The notes: generated from the letters alone by a model not told the origin. DNA of 64,000 bases from Arbacia lixula (GCA_963669155.1 OZ022588.1:11267067-11331066); one strand, 5' to 3'; positions 36,867 to 49,770 are shown, counted from the stretch's first letter. Made by a program: numbers and translations.

Positions 36867-37449
36867 GGGAGGGATGAGGGAGAGGGAGAGGGGGAGGAGG
36901 GTGGGGTGAAAGCGAAGTGTATCTGGGACCTAGCGGCACGAAGCATCCATTTTCCGGAAGAGAGATTTCTTCTGTTCGTGGCTGTCCTTGGACGTGCATG
37001 CTTGCCGCTTCACCATTGTGCAAGCATCACTCGCGCAGTCAATATGGTTTGAATCAAGACCGGCTATACCCTCCACGCCATTCTGAGCGAATAGTCCGGA
37101 ATCTTTCTATCCCCCCTTTTGAATTAATATGTCAGCTATTGAGCTAAAAACAAGCTTTTAGCCAAAATCTCCTCCTCCTTTCCATGTGTCCACTAAACCA
37201 TCGGACCGTCACGTGGGATGCGTTGTTTAATTTGATTGGAGCATCCTCGCTTGCTCCTCTCCATATTTGACTCTTCTTGATTTCTGTGTCATTTCTTGGT
37301 ATTTCATTCTGCTGTTCCTTATCTTCTTCACTTTAATGCACCATCTCTTCCTCTCCATTTTCATCTTCCTCATCTGCCACTGTTTCATGTCCGTTTTCTG
37401 CTCATTGCGCTCTTCATATTTTGATATTGCCTTTTTTGTAAATTAATGT
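36867..37449. other. Intergenic, no recognised gene
   Basis: A purine-rich GGGAGAGG patch at 36850-36905 and a pyrimidine-rich stretch at 37300-37400. Nothing else. Confidence 0.4.
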
Positions 37450-37690
37450 TTCTATGTATGTATGTATTTACTTACTTCAAGACACTTTGAGAACATAGAT
37501 TAATCAAGGTCCACCTTAACACGTGTTTTTCTTTACCAGCATGACCAGAAAAACATGCAATGATAAAAATACATAACATATATACATACACATGAATACA
37601 ATATAATACATAAACAACAACGAATATGATATAAAAATAATAAATAAATATAAAGATGATAGAACATTGATGCAATTTTACATTGCTTAC
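37450..37690 (-). mobile_element. LINE-like 3' end fragment with ATAC tail
   Basis: Minus-strand reading shows a UTR with GTTAAGGTGGACCTTGATTA and CTCAAAGTGTCTTGAAG, ending in AAATACATACATACATA. This matches the general look of CR1/L2-type 3' ends with a microsatellite tail. No coding remnant. Confidence 0.4.
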
Positions 37691-37884
37691 TTAGGCAGGT
37701 TAAATGTTATGATTCAAATAAGTTAATGGACACAATCAATAATATCTTTCTTAATTCAATGTTATTTTTCTCTCTCTTCATCTCTCCATATCCGCCTTCT
37801 TCTCTCTTTTCTCTTCTTTCTTTGTCTTCCTTTTCTCCTTAATCTTATCTTCCCTGCTTTCTCTCGTTTTTCTCCTTCCTCGCG
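37691..37884. other. Intergenic, pyrimidine-rich
   Basis: Leads into the TTC array; no other signal. Confidence 0.4.
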
Positions 37885-38098
37885 TCCCCTTCTTCTTCTT
37901 CTTCTTCTTCTTCTTCTTCTTCTCCTTCTTCTTCTTCTTCTTCTTCTTCTTCTCCTTCTTCTTCTTCTTCTTCTTCTTCTTCTTCTGCTTGTTCTCCTTC
38001 TTTTTTTTCTTTTCTTCTTCTTCTTCTTCTTCTTCTTCTTCTTCTCCTCATACTTCCTCGTATTTTTTCGTCGTCCTCCTCCTACTCCTCCTCCTCCT
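37885..38098. repeat. (TTC)n triplet array
   Basis: CTT/TTC triplets with TCC variants. Arg/Glu frames on minus and Phe/Ser on plus are artefacts. A long polypurine/polypyrimidine tract with potential for triplex formation. Confidence 0.95.
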
Positions 38099-38299
38099 CG
38101 TACTTAATGTCCTCCTTTCTTCACCCTCGTCCTCATCTTCCCCACCTCTTAGTCTAGCTTTAAGTTTATATGCATTAACCCTTTGCCTAGCATAAAGAAT
38201 TTCTTCAATGGGATTTGTCTACATGACTTGTGCAAAAACGCACCGATGGCGCATAAAGAGTTAATCCTAACATATACGACTATATATGGACTATGTGGA

Positions 38300-38300
38300 G

Positions 38301-38336
<36 letters not shown>
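38300..38336. repeat. (TA)n microsatellite
   Basis: About 18 TA repeats, flanked on both sides by TATGGACTAT, so the array sits in a small direct repeat. Confidence 0.95.
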
Positions 38337-38338
<2 letters not shown>

Positions 38339-39239
38339 ACTATACCAGCAACACGCGAATTAAACACATACATGATTATTCTCAACAAAAATCTACAGTT
38401 GTTTTCGCTCTTACCAATCCTTTGTTATTGTGCTACTACAGCTTCCATGGTGCGTACGTGGTCGATCTGTGAAGAATCTATGATATTGTTTTGCGGTTGA
38501 TCGAACTTTATGGACTTTAGCTAAGGGGACAATGGAACCGTCAGTTGCGATGCTCGCACACAGCACTTCTCGTTGAAAAGTAGGTTGATGGCCTATATTT
38601 AATCGGCTCAGCACCCATCCCAATCATATCTCTTGACCGCAAATATATGTTTTAATTAACCTTTACGTTCGTGCATTAACCTTCCGATTTGAGACAATTC
38701 TCAATTGCAGCAGCTGTATCCTAAAATACTGACAGATATTGATGTGAATCTATCAAAAGATTGAGACGGAAAGATGAGGCAGTTTACTTAGAATTCAACC
38801 GTTTTTTCTCCGTCATCAGAGCACTTGCTGCAACATGATACCTGAAGAATCACACAAAGTAAATTTGCAAGATAACAAATTACTATAACAAAATTTGCAA
38901 TCAGCTAACTTTAACAATATATATATATATATACTACTTTTATACAAATGGTGTATTTATCCAAGTTGCAGAATGATACATTCTTCTTTGCCAGATAAAG
39001 TGCTTCTCCTCAAAATTCATGTACATGAATAAACACGAGCATTATCATGATTTATAGAAACGAAATAATTTACCAATTACATAAGTTGTATATATGACGT
39101 TTAAAAAGCAGGGTAAAAGAATGATCAGAATGGTAGATACTTTGTTTCATGTCATTCCTATCTCAATACGTTAAGGTTATCGATGTAAGAGTAACACATG
39201 ACAAGCAAAACAGACAATGAAAAAAAATGTAATTGAACG
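38337..39239. other. Intergenic, no recognised gene
   Basis: A short TA run at about 38919-38932; nothing else. Confidence 0.4.
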
Positions 39240-39510
39240 ATATTGATTGATGAATCATCAATGATTAATGCTTTATCGATCATCATGATTAACGAGAAGT
39301 AAACTGGGGCTCTATAATTGGTATTCGGTGACACCTCCGAGGGACGGAGTGCTCTCCCAACTTTGCCCAAGGAGAGGGAGGAACACCCACACGCAATGTT
39401 GGCGCCCTTTTGTAAGGACCCGCGAGGGATTCGAACCCATTGCATGACTTCGGCTATGAGACACGACCACACGCCTGTCTCTGAGCGATGTGCTTCCCAT
39501 ATACGCCATA
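39240..39510 (-). mobile_element. tRNA-derived SINE
   Basis: The minus strand carries an intact pol III box B, GGGTTCGAATCCC (complement of 39426-39438). An A-box-like CGCTCAGAGACAGG lies about 45 bases upstream (near 39470-39488). The body continues toward 39240 with a GGGCGCCAACATTGCGTGTG segment and an AT-rich tail rich in ATGATT. No full cloverleaf forms, so it is not a functional tRNA gene. Confidence 0.65.
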
Positions 39511-40664
39511 CATTGTCTTGAACCGATAAGGAAAGTTAGTCAGAAAAGCGTAGTTTGTAAAAAAAAAAAAAACAAATCCTCGAATACGTCGATTCACATC
39601 AATGACATTAAGAAGAGATTTGAATATAGCCTTGTAGAATTGTCTTTAATTTAAGATATATTACTTGGAGGAGGTCTTAGTTCAAGTGAAAAAAAAGGAA
39701 ATATTTCCATGGCAACGTAAATTTAGGAGGATATCTTAGACTCATTTTCGGGGTCATCTGTGGAAATCTACCTTCAGACGGACCCCCAAGCTCCCCCTTC
39801 CCCACCCATCAACACCACCACCACCACCACCACCCCCTGTTCCTCGAACATGTTTATAGTAGGTTACCATTGTCGCGCGATCCGTAACGAATTGGCCATT
39901 TGTGCATGATCGTGGTACTCTCTGAAACTTCACGTTTCGATACGACTCGAGGTGATGGGAGTTGATACGTGCTGGTACGAATTTGCGCGCTTTGATGCGA
40001 TCCGTCTCAATCTGGTCACCCATTCAGATATAATACTTTCCGGTACGATTGTCGAGACCGAGTCCACTATTGGGCCCCGATTTGACATGATGGTCACAAT
40101 CAGCGTTCCCGATTCGGGACTATCAGGTTCGTGCAGATAAGATTGAAAACGTTCCAGTACGACCACTCCGACCCAATGCACTCTCCAGCGATATGATATG
40201 AGAGATACGATTGGACCCTGACGGAATAATACAGCCCGGCTGACCATTAATTCAGTGATTTCTTGCCTCTCAAATGCTCAATAAATTTACTAGATGTTCC
40301 TTTTTCAAGTTTAGAACGCTGCCTGAAGGGCATTACAAAGTCAAAATGCACTAAGTTCTTGGAATGAAGGATGAAATTACGAGCGATAGGCTCAAATCGA
40401 AATGAGATTAATTTTTGATAATATCTGCCACAAACGGAACGTTGTGCCGCCTATTCAGACAGACATTCGACAATCCTTTCGATGCATTAAGCTCTAACTA
40501 GCAATCGCTGTCACCATTGTCGGCAACACAATTCAAACAATGGCGTACTTTACTCAGCAAAAAAGCGGCTGATTTCTCGCTTATGTTTAGCGCAGAGTGA
40601 TCCACAATAGGTTGGACATGAGCGCGCGAGGAGAAGGATGAAGGGCGATTGTTCCTGTGACAGC
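39511..40664. other. Intergenic, no recognised gene
   Basis: Short A runs and a CACCAC triplet run at about 39811-39833. Otherwise no signal. Confidence 0.4.
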
Positions 40665-40755
40665 ATTCTGTAAAGGATGCACACGTGGACTCGAACGCAT
40701 CACGTGGTACTAATCACCCGCGCGTAACGCGCGTGCTTCACATATTACGCCACAA
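40665..40755 (-). mobile_element. tRNA-like SINE head, candidate
   Basis: On the minus strand GTGGCGTAATATGTGAAGC (A-box-like, complement of about 40734-40752) is followed 45 bases later by GCGTTCGAGTCC (B-box-like, complement of 40687-40698). A tRNA-sized spacing, but the T-stem does not pair, so it is at best a diverged SINE or tRNA relic. Confidence 0.4.
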
Positions 40756-43700
40756 CAATTCACCCCGAGGCATGAACAACAAGCATAACAAGGGGGGAGC
40801 TAGAGTAGGCAGCAAAAAGAGACCATTATGAAGGTTGGCAGAATTATCATTAGAAGGGTGTTAGCTGCTCGTCAGTGAAGATCGAGGCGCGCGCGTCGGG
40901 CGTTGTTTCCGGTAGAGTCATGGTCTGGAAGGATGGTTAGGGACGGGGGAGATCCGGAGGTGGTGGGGGCGGGGTGGGGGTGGGGTGGCTTGGGGAGGGG
41001 GGTGAGAGGCATGGATGGGGGAAGTTGAGTATACTAAGAAATGATTATGCAAGAAAAAAATGTCGTCTTTATTTGCGTAGCAGTTGGTTGGGTATCGTCT
41101 GAAATCGCTTAGCGATTCACGAGACTTTGCTCAAATAAACAAACAATATACGGCTGTGGACATTTCGCCTTCTACTGTGAGAATCATAATCATCTATGTC
41201 CATATATTTTTCCCGATTCACCTGAAGACGTCATCGGTTATCATTACTCCATTGATCAATAGCGTATAGTATGTTAATATCGATGTTGTGTTTCAAGTTT
41301 AAAAAAAAAAATAAGCATGACAAGGGGGGAAATTCAATAATAAAAAAAATGTGAAAGTGAAGTTGGGTTTGACGACAAGCGGGGGGGGGGGGGGGGGGGA
41401 GAGAGACGGGGTGGGGGTTGAGAGATACAACTACAGTATAAACGAGATTTAATCGTCTATCGTGTTGCAGGTGCACGCGCGCGCTTCTCCGCTTGAGTGA
41501 CTCTTGTTCAACCAATTCAATAGACGCGTGCGCATCTCCGACACGTGACCGACTATCTCTGTCTCTATCCGCGCATCACGCCGGCCATTACGGCCCCAAG
41601 ATTCCTAGCCTTAACATTCATGCGCTAATAAGCACACTAACTACCATTCAGACGGGCACCCAAATGAACAAAGCTAAACTGCTGACGGAGATAAAAAGCC
41701 AATATTACCCTTATAGAACTCACACTATACGTCAGAAGGTCGCTGAAAAAGAGTATGTACAACGCTTTGCATTTTTGGTAACCACCCCAACAAAAATGGG
41801 AGTTTGTCGGAACAATGAGGCACGCGAACTAACCTGATTGTGACATTGACATTTGCGGTGAGGTATTGTGTGTGATCAGCGTTTGTGCGGTTCGAGGACC
41901 GTTGATTATTACGATAACAAATGACGTTTGGGTAGGTCAACACGTCATTTTCTTCACGTCAGTGGTGATTGTAAAGATATTAAATTTGTAATTGTCAAAA
42001 CTTGTAATTCGGTCTAATGTTTATACAAGCCGGCCAAAAGATAAGATGAAGTCTAGAGAACAATCGAATCTCAATAATAGTCTCTTTCGAGCTCCTTTTT
42101 TTCTTAGCGAAGCTCTTAACCACTCTTTTCTTTCATACAATCTTTCGATTTCAATTTTATTTTGAAACATCTATTTCGTTAATTTCTTTTTCAAAACTGA
42201 ACAATAATAACCATACATAATCGAATAATGAAATAATGATATTGAATACATAAAATGAGTATTCAAAAGAATTATACGAAGGATTGTAGAGTCATAAACC
42301 GGTTAAAAGCAGAAGATAGTGACGGGTAAGTCTTGAATACACATAAAACACAACAGCAAATATGGCAAATCAGCACAAGAAACACGAGACAAACGAAATA
42401 ACGTAAAAAAGTGGGGGGGGGGGGGACGTAATATGAGAAGATGTGAAATTAACAATAAAATAAAAACACTGATGTTGATAATATGTAATGGAAATACGAC
42501 AAGCGATGTGAAATTATGGACTTCGGAGCGATGTAGTTTTTTAGGTGTGCAGGTGCATCACACTTTTTATTGTTTATGAGTGCAGTGAAAGTAAGTAAAT
42601 ATACTGTGATTCTGACACAGTTCTCCTTTTTTTTTTATAAAGCCTTCACCTGCTTCCGAAGTGTGTATCAACATTCACTCGTGCGTTTCACAATCACATC
42701 GTAGCCTAGCTTTCAGGCTGTAAGGCATTTTCAATCCCAACTACAATATTCAATAAACGGGACTAATCATTCTCAATTCCTACTCCGGGTCGCCCAAACG
42801 GAAGATGGAGAAGAGAGGAAGAATGAAAGAGTGATTAGTCTTGTAAGTTTTAATTAGCCATTATATCCAAAAGCCTGAAAGTCAAGCCAATCGCATCATT
42901 TCACGTACCGTGTACGTCAATCATTCCAACGAAGACATTTTTTCTAAAGAAAGGGGCAACATGTTTGTTGTATATACCATAACGGAACCCTGCCATGAGG
43001 TGCTTATGTCATATTCATACTTTAAAACTATTTCTAATGTACATTTGTCTAACAAATTTGTAGCAATTATTGTTTTTACTCGGGCCTTTAATTTCAGTGA
43101 AAATTAGGAAATTATCATAAAAGCCTCGTACTGACTACAGCCCTAGATATATACATGATATAATAGAGCGAACAGGGTCCGATAAGACCCATGGTGATCA
43201 ATTTGAATCGTAAATTTTGCCTCAGTACAGATAAAGAATTCAAAGCACCCTCCAGCTCGGAATGAGAAATTAAATAAGAAAAGTTTAAAACTAAACTTCA
43301 CATTCAGCCGTGGCACCGTATAAACGTCGATACAACCGATTATTTTGAGGAGAATACCCAAAACAGAAAACAAAGTGTCCCTCTGTGAACATGCCGTGTA
43401 TTTTACAAATGTTCAAACTGAAGCATCAACTCGGACAAGAATATTGTCTTAATCAATATTAGCTTCCCTAAAACAGTAAAAATGCCTTCTTTACATCTGA
43501 AAATGCAATTTTGTTGAATTCTACCCATTGATCCCTCTGTCCCCAAACCGCTAGATGATCTTGAAGTCCTTCGAAGGATTTGAAGTCTAAATCCCTTCGA
43601 CTCCACGCCAATTTTCACCTCCGTATCCAAGGAGATTACCCCAACTCAAAGTACAGATGGAAAATCAAGAAAAACAGTGTGTATTTTGCATGAGGTAGCT

Positions 43701-43899
43701 ATATAGGTGTTCGGTAAACGTAGATATTATCGTCGTGGGGGAGGGGGGATTTCGCCCAGCCCCTCCCTCCATAGTAGGTGACTTTAAAGGTAATGAATCC
43801 TTTTATGGAATCTATGGAATCTCACAGTCATAACTCCAAGAGCCTTTTCAGGAGAGGTAAAAAACTGTCCGTGGTAACGTTTGAAACACCCCCGTTTCA
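40756..43899. other. Intergenic, with a G-rich stretch at 40930-41010
   Basis: GGTGGTGGGGGCGGGG, GGGGGTGGGGTGG and GGGAGGGGGG fall within 80 bases and could form G-quadruplexes on the plus strand. G runs also lie at 41381-41399 and 42413-42425. No gene recognised. Confidence 0.5.
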
Positions 43900-44011
43900 T
43901 ATCGATTTTAAACACAACAAAGAAAAGTAAGTCCCCCCTTTTTCAAAATAGCATAACTTTTTTAACAAAACGGTTTTAAGCCGAATAAATTGGCTGGAGT
44001 GTTCCTACTCT
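43900..44011. mobile_element. Solo arm of the element at 25872-26612
   Basis: AAACACAACA, GAAAAGTAAG, CCCCCC, AGCATAACTTTTT and the TGGCTGGAGTGTTCCT-type end match the left arm of the inverted-repeat element at 25872 in order. The opposite arm is missing. Confidence 0.65.
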
Positions 44012-44014
44012 CAA

Positions 44015-44130
44015 GCCCCATTTACACTTGGTAAGATCGAGATTTTTTAAATCGCGATTTTATGTCTCACCATTTACACTTGCCCCCAAAAACCGCGATC
44101 TGCAAAATCGCGACTTTTTGCTAGGTTCTG
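44015..44130. repeat. CACCATTTACACT repeat, left fragment
   Basis: Contains two CATTTACACTTG motifs and AAATCGCGATTT/CCGCGATC motifs, which recur at 45222-45420 on the far side of the LINE fragment. Either two members of one repeat family or one element split by the LINE. Confidence 0.5.
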
Positions 44131-44159
44131 CGCATGTCCACTGGTCATCCAAAGACAAT

Positions 44160-45149
44160 GACAATGACAATGACAATTTATTGATCCCATGTCACCTTGT
44201 TAGGTATTGGGGGTAATCATGTCCGTTTTACAATGATATTGTTCTGTATTATTTACAATATTTACAAAAGATATATACAGAAAATAAATCATGATATAAA
44301 TTCAGGTATATACGCTTGCAGAGAGTGATAAACAAGAAAGTGATTGTAAGCTCATCGCATAAAGCGTACTAAAGAATCATAACGAGTATAAAGTAAAAAT
44401 TAACATTTTAAAAGAAGAAAAAAAAAGAGAAAAAGAGAAAAGAAAAAAAATATGTATAAAAAAATAAAAAAAATATCGGCACAAGTAAAGTTATTTGCGA
44501 CTTTAAAAGATATTTTTGAATATGAATTAACAAAATAAAACAATAATATCAACAACATCAACACACAGGTATATAGTCAAACATTGTTATTGATACACAT
44601 AAATTAGCTTTAGCAAAATGTACAGTTATTTAAATTGATTCATTATCTTTTTACAAAATTTTACAAGATTTAGACGCACTTTACAATTGGAAGAATTAAA
44701 AAGTTGTTCCATTTTGCATGCATTTGATGTGTTGGTAAAATATCTGCTAAGTAATGACTTTCTTTCGCCTGCAAATAAGGGGCATTCAAATAGATAATGA
44801 AATTCGCCCCTAATGATTGAAGAGTGCAAAGTTTACATAACCTCATATTCCTTGGAGTATAAGAATATCTCCCAGAGACAATCGGTGAGTGGTGATTGGA
44901 ACATCTGAATCTACATAATATTATTTTCTCTCTTTTGGGGAGGTGAATCAAGTATTTCTCAAAATGTAAGGACTGTTTAAATATTCGATAAGTTTTGGCA
45001 TGAGAATTTTCAAATATGATTGACGACAAACACTGAGAGTGTATATCTGAAAGAAGGCGTTCTACAGAATTCTTAACCCGTTCGCGACTGGTAAACTCGC
45101 GGTGCAAGGTTATTATGACATCATAGGTGGAGCCTTTTGACAATGACAA
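44160..45149 (-). pseudogene. LINE C-terminal region and 3' UTR, frameshifted
   Basis: The minus-strand reading from 45149 gives LIHLPKREKIILCRFRCSNH, then a GRYSYTPRNMRLCKLC segment, in one frame. Near 44820 it shifts to another frame reading GEFHYLFECPLFAGERK. Together these form the conserved C-terminal Cys/His region (H..P...GR...R.C..C, then EFHYLF.CP) found after the reverse transcriptase in several LINE families. The break lies in a G run. The 3' end is an AT-rich UTR with a GTCATT-type microsatellite tail at 44155-44180. The reverse transcriptase itself is missing, so this is a dead 5'-truncated copy. Confidence 0.72.
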
Positions 45150-45221
45150 AACATTAAACTGCGCGCGTAATTTTACAGAGAAAGATCAAAGTCAACCCGC
45201 CGGGAGTGCTGCAAGTCATGT

Positions 45222-45420
45222 AGCAAAAAAAATCGAGATTTTTCTTCCCTCACCATTTACACTGGCAAACTTCGAGATTTTTCACGCGATGTTTCAAAAA
45301 ATCACACTCCGGGAAGTGATTTTTCTGGCGCGATGTTTTGGTTGTTTGGATGTAAGTTGCCGAGCAACTTACACCCAAAAATCGCGATCTTAGAAAAACC
45401 GCGAATTTTGCTTGCCAGTA
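45222..45420. repeat. CACCATTTACACT repeat, right fragment, with palindrome
   Basis: Shares the motifs of 44015-44130. It contains a perfect palindrome GTAAGTTGC-CGA-GCAACTTAC at about 45352-45372 and AAATCGCGATC near its end. Non-coding. Confidence 0.5.
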
Positions 45421-46735
45421 TTCTCTTCCATTTTCCGTGGTATTTACAGATTTGTATTGGCTGACCTGCAAGAGGGATGCTCTACCTTTCAGCTAGCCCA
45501 ATGCACCCTCCAAGTGCACATACACACTTTTCTTTCTTTTTTTTTTTTTTTTTTTGGGGGGGGGGCATCTTTATTTTGATTTCATTCAAACACAATTATT
45601 ACATAAATCATATCTTTCAATTGAAGTGTACAAAAGCAATGGAAATTAAATACAATTATCAATCAATTGAAAACAAATTTACATACTAATTGATATTAAA
45701 TCATTCCAAACACACACACACACACACAAACACGTATATACATCCCCGAAACACACCTTTTGTGGCTGGTCGTTTTCATTCCTTGATGCAACAAGTGGAC
45801 GTTACCAATGTTTATGTATTTACATAAACCGATGTGTATTCTGCAGACACATACGGGACCCCCACCCCCCCCCCCCTCCCCCTCCGCTAGCACAGCCCAC
45901 ACCCACTTCGATAAAAACCAATCCATGTATATAAATGCTTGAAGTCAGAAACAACGTCTTGACAACCTTTACGCCCTGGAAACAACTCTTCTAAGCAAAG
46001 CAGCAATCTAAGTTAAAACGGTCGTATATGTACTCGAACACTTCGACAAGTACATGTAGTACAAATGTTGTGCCCCGCCGCTATGCCCGCTTCATTCGAC
46101 TTTAACATCACTGATTGTTACTCATCAATGCTAATAAAAAATAAACAAAAGCTGTTTTAGTGCTCATCAGTCATTGGTTGAAAATTCATTGCTGTATATA
46201 CCAATTTGCTTAACGAGTGGCTAGGCCATATGGGTTTTTTTTAACCGACTGCAGTTCAAGACAAAGTTATACGCGTTTTTACCCCGGAAAATTAATAAAT
46301 TAAACATGGTCCGAGCAGTATTAGTGACCAACCCTCCATTACCGAGCTCCCCATCACCAAAGGTTTTATCAATGCATTAAGATTGTTTTATGCATTGATC
46401 GAAAATTTAAGTAGGGAAATGGTACATTAGCTGACCTGTAGGCCGATATTGGGATAGATTTTATTTTATTATGTTTATTGATAAATTTGTCCAGTGCAAA
46501 AATGCCGAGCTTTCAATTACCCAACTTCTTGCCAATGCTCCAAGTTGGTTAATTTGATTTGGTTCAAATCAGTATACTTTAATAGACATGTGTGCATCAT
46601 TCTTCTCTTCGCATGACTTGTGATATAAACTCACATTTAGCCGTGTTGATAGAGTACAATATGTACTTGAATTCCGTACTGAGATTTATGTTTTTTTATC
46701 ATCATGATAACGGTGCCTCAAATACAGAAAATAGG
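45421..46735. other. Intergenic, no recognised gene
   Basis: Poly(T)/poly(G) at about 45536-45565, an AC run at about 45711-45730 and a C run at 45865-45876. Otherwise AT-rich with no signal. Confidence 0.45.
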
Positions 46736-46900
46736 GTTGATAATAGAGGGAGACTGTGGGAGATACGGGGGAGGGCGGAGAGGGAGAGAGAGAGAGGGGG
46801 GAGGGGGCATGGATGGAGAAGGGATAGAGACAGAGAAAAAAAGATATAGGAGGAGACAGAGAGAGAGAGAGATAGAGAGAGGGAGAGAGACGAAAAGGCT
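46736..46900. repeat. Purine-rich GA tract
   Basis: GAGAGAG, GGGAGG and AGACAGAG motifs on the plus strand. Confidence 0.85.
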
Positions 46901-48429
46901 TCTACACAAAATCGGAAGATGGACGGGCGTTTGGATAATTCTATGGTACAGAGTGATCATTGGTTAATACGGGACCCTCTGGGGATGGCTATTGTAAATC
47001 CTTCGGCGCGGTGATTTACAGTAAATTACCGACTTACGGCCGAACTTGACAGGCAACCATTATTCGCTCAAGGACAACGTAAGAAGGTCAAGGGTTAAGT
47101 GTTTTTATTAGTCTTCACTTACAGACCCCGGTCTGCATACAATCTGTGAGGAAGAGCTGAACTTGGGGATCCACGTGTCTGCTAGTACGTGGCGCATAAC
47201 TAGGATCCACTACTGGAAGATGAATATCAGTGATGAAAACAATATCATTACATTGAATAACTTATTGACATAACTATTCATCGATTAGACTGGATTTAGA
47301 ATATCACATGCATAAATATATTGACAAGAACAAGAACATACCTGCCACACAAAATATGTAGAAAATGTAATTATGTACTGGATATGTACGTTAAACATGT
47401 TATGCGTGTAATATTGTGCTATTTTGGGGTAACAAAAAGGAGAACCGAAATGCAATCATGAAAAAAACAAACCAGACAGCTTTGAATGGAGACTATCGCC
47501 ACGCCCCCAACGCCCCGAGCCGCCTCGCTCTTAACAAACTTTCATTTCCGGGTGACAGCGAAGCATAACGCCACAGCTGTGGGTCATTAAAATATGAAAA
47601 TTACCAAATACGCCAAATATACCCCTGCTTTTCACCGAGTCGACACATATCGGAACAATATATCGTGCGTTAACTGCACCCCCACCTCTTGCTCTCCTTC
47701 GCCCCCTGTCTCTCCGTCAGAATAATGACGAAATTACACGTGAATGATGTCATCGTAAATAATTTGTTGAGGGAAGGGGGAGATTTGATACCAAACTCAA
47801 CCTCTAATTGTTTGAACGATTTAGTCTCCACGACAGATGAAAGAAAAGAATCTCAGTCAAGTTTTACGTAAACCATCAGTATCACTTTTCAAAATGTTTG
47901 TGCAAAATTGCAAATACATGAACACGATAGGCCTAATGGTGTTTCATTTTCCACTTGATTGCGGGAAAATATATTTACCGTGTCGTTTATTTCTGCAGAT
48001 TTGATGAAGTAATGCAAACAAGGTTTAAACACAATGACGCATTTCGTCGACTCTTGACTGTACATGTAGTAATCACAAGAATACTTGTAATGATAATCAT
48101 GGTTTTTATTTACCAAGTGCAGCATCATCAATGTGAGCAGAATTTGAATATAGTACCACCAAAGTGCGAGACCATATAAGCATGTTTTAGAGACAATTGG
48201 TTCTTATGTCAGTAGAGCAAGTATCGGTGATCATGGCGGGGACTCTCTTTAGGGGTGCCTTCACCAGCCCGCTAGACAATGTCGACCAGCAGGTCTAAAT
48301 GTATACACGTGTACTAGAGTCAAGTAGACCTTCATCATGATTGAAATAGGCGATTGAATACACCAAGCAGTCCTCGGGAAGAGCTATCGATAGCAATAGT
48401 AAAGGCAAGATAGAATACAATGTTATCAT
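46901..48429. other. Intergenic, no recognised gene
   Basis: A GC-richer, CpG-containing stretch at about 47490-47580. No exon or RNA gene identified. Confidence 0.4.
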
Positions 48430-48499
48430 AATAATTCGAGAAAGTGGGTGTAGGTTGTGTGTGATTTACGTGCATTTGTGTATGTGTCAGAGAGTGAGT

Positions 48500-48505
48500 G
48501 GGTGA

Positions 48506-48600
<95 letters not shown>

Positions 48601-48620
48601 ATACACACACATACCCACAG
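48500..48620. repeat. (AG)n-(AC)n compound microsatellite
   Basis: AG repeats at about 48509-48530 followed by AC repeats at 48531-48594 and CACATACACATACAC. Poly-Cys-Val and Thr-His frames are artefacts. Purine-rich GA sequence continues to about 48845. Confidence 0.95.
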
Positions 48621-48845
48621 AAAAGTACTTAGCGAGATGGAGAAAACACGGAAAGAGAGATCGGGAAGGGAAAGAGAGATGCAGAAATCGACAGAGGACG
48701 GGCAAGGAGACAGAAAAGGGGAGAGAGCGAGGTGGAGAATGAGAGGAAATAAAGAAAGGAGAGAGAGAAGAGAGGTAGAAAGCGAGATTGGGAGAAGAAA
48801 ATGTGCGATATACAATACATGTAGAGAGAAAGAGAAGGAGAGAGA

Positions 48846-49448
48846 CGGCATAACAGACGATGTTTGTGCGTCATTATGTGTGTCGCGTGTGCATGTGTGG
48901 TGAACATAATACGCCCCAATTTGCATCTTTGTGTTCTCTTATCAACATGATATGAAATTTATGCACTAAATCAGCATGTTCATGCATCATATTCTCACCG
49001 ATATGGAAAGATTCACCCAACAAACAATCCAGGGTACCCTAAGACTACAAGTTGCTAGCGATGCATATAGCTGTCATTGCGAAGAGACATTATTTCATTG
49101 TCGTGTTTAGGATGTAAATCCTGCAGTGCAATCGAACCTAAAGGGATTTGAAAATTCGAGCAGAAGCAACGCCCTGAGAGCCGACTTGAGGCATCACATG
49201 TAAGTCTGCGGGTAGAAGTACCGCGAGTGGTGGGCCTTAAATCCATGGGCAAATCCAGGCAGTATTGGATGGTTTTCTGCGAGTTCTCGCAGGAATATTT
49301 ATCTATTTGTTGTTAGAAGACTCCGGATTAGGCATCCGATGGCCTTGAGCGTTTCTTGCCTTCTCCTCATCGAACTTCCATTTCCCACTCTCTCTCCTTT
49401 CTTACCTTTCTGTGCATTTCATACTTCTTTCCTCTTACTGTGTCATAT
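48846..49448. other. Intergenic, no recognised gene
   Basis: No signal seen. Confidence 0.4.
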
Positions 49449-49770
49449 TCTGCTTCTTCTTCTTCTTCTTCTTCTTCTTCTTCTTCTTCTTCTTCTTCTT
49501 CTTCTTCTTCTTCTTCTTCTTCTTCTTCTTCTTTTATCCTCCTCCTTCTTCTTCTTCTTCTTTTTCTTCTTCTTCTTCTTTTTCTTCTTCTTCTTCTTCT
49601 TCTTCTTCTTCTTCTTCTTCTTCTTCTTCTTCTTCTTCCTCTTTCATCCTCCTCCTTCTTCTTTTCTCCTTCTTCTTCTTCTTTTTCTTCTTCTTTTCTC
49701 CTTCTTCTTCTTCTTCTCCTTCTTCTTCTTCTTCTTTTTCTTCTTCTCCTTCTCGTCTTCCTCCTCCTTT
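49449..49770. repeat. (CTT)n triplet array
   Basis: More than 300 bases of CTT/TTC triplets with TCC interruptions, the longest polypyrimidine tract in the window. All long frames across it (Leu, Phe, Ser, Glu, Arg, Lys) reflect the repeat. Confidence 0.96.

Noticed and set aside
39426-39488. Functional tRNA gene
   Set aside because: Box B is good, but no acceptor or anticodon stems fold around it.
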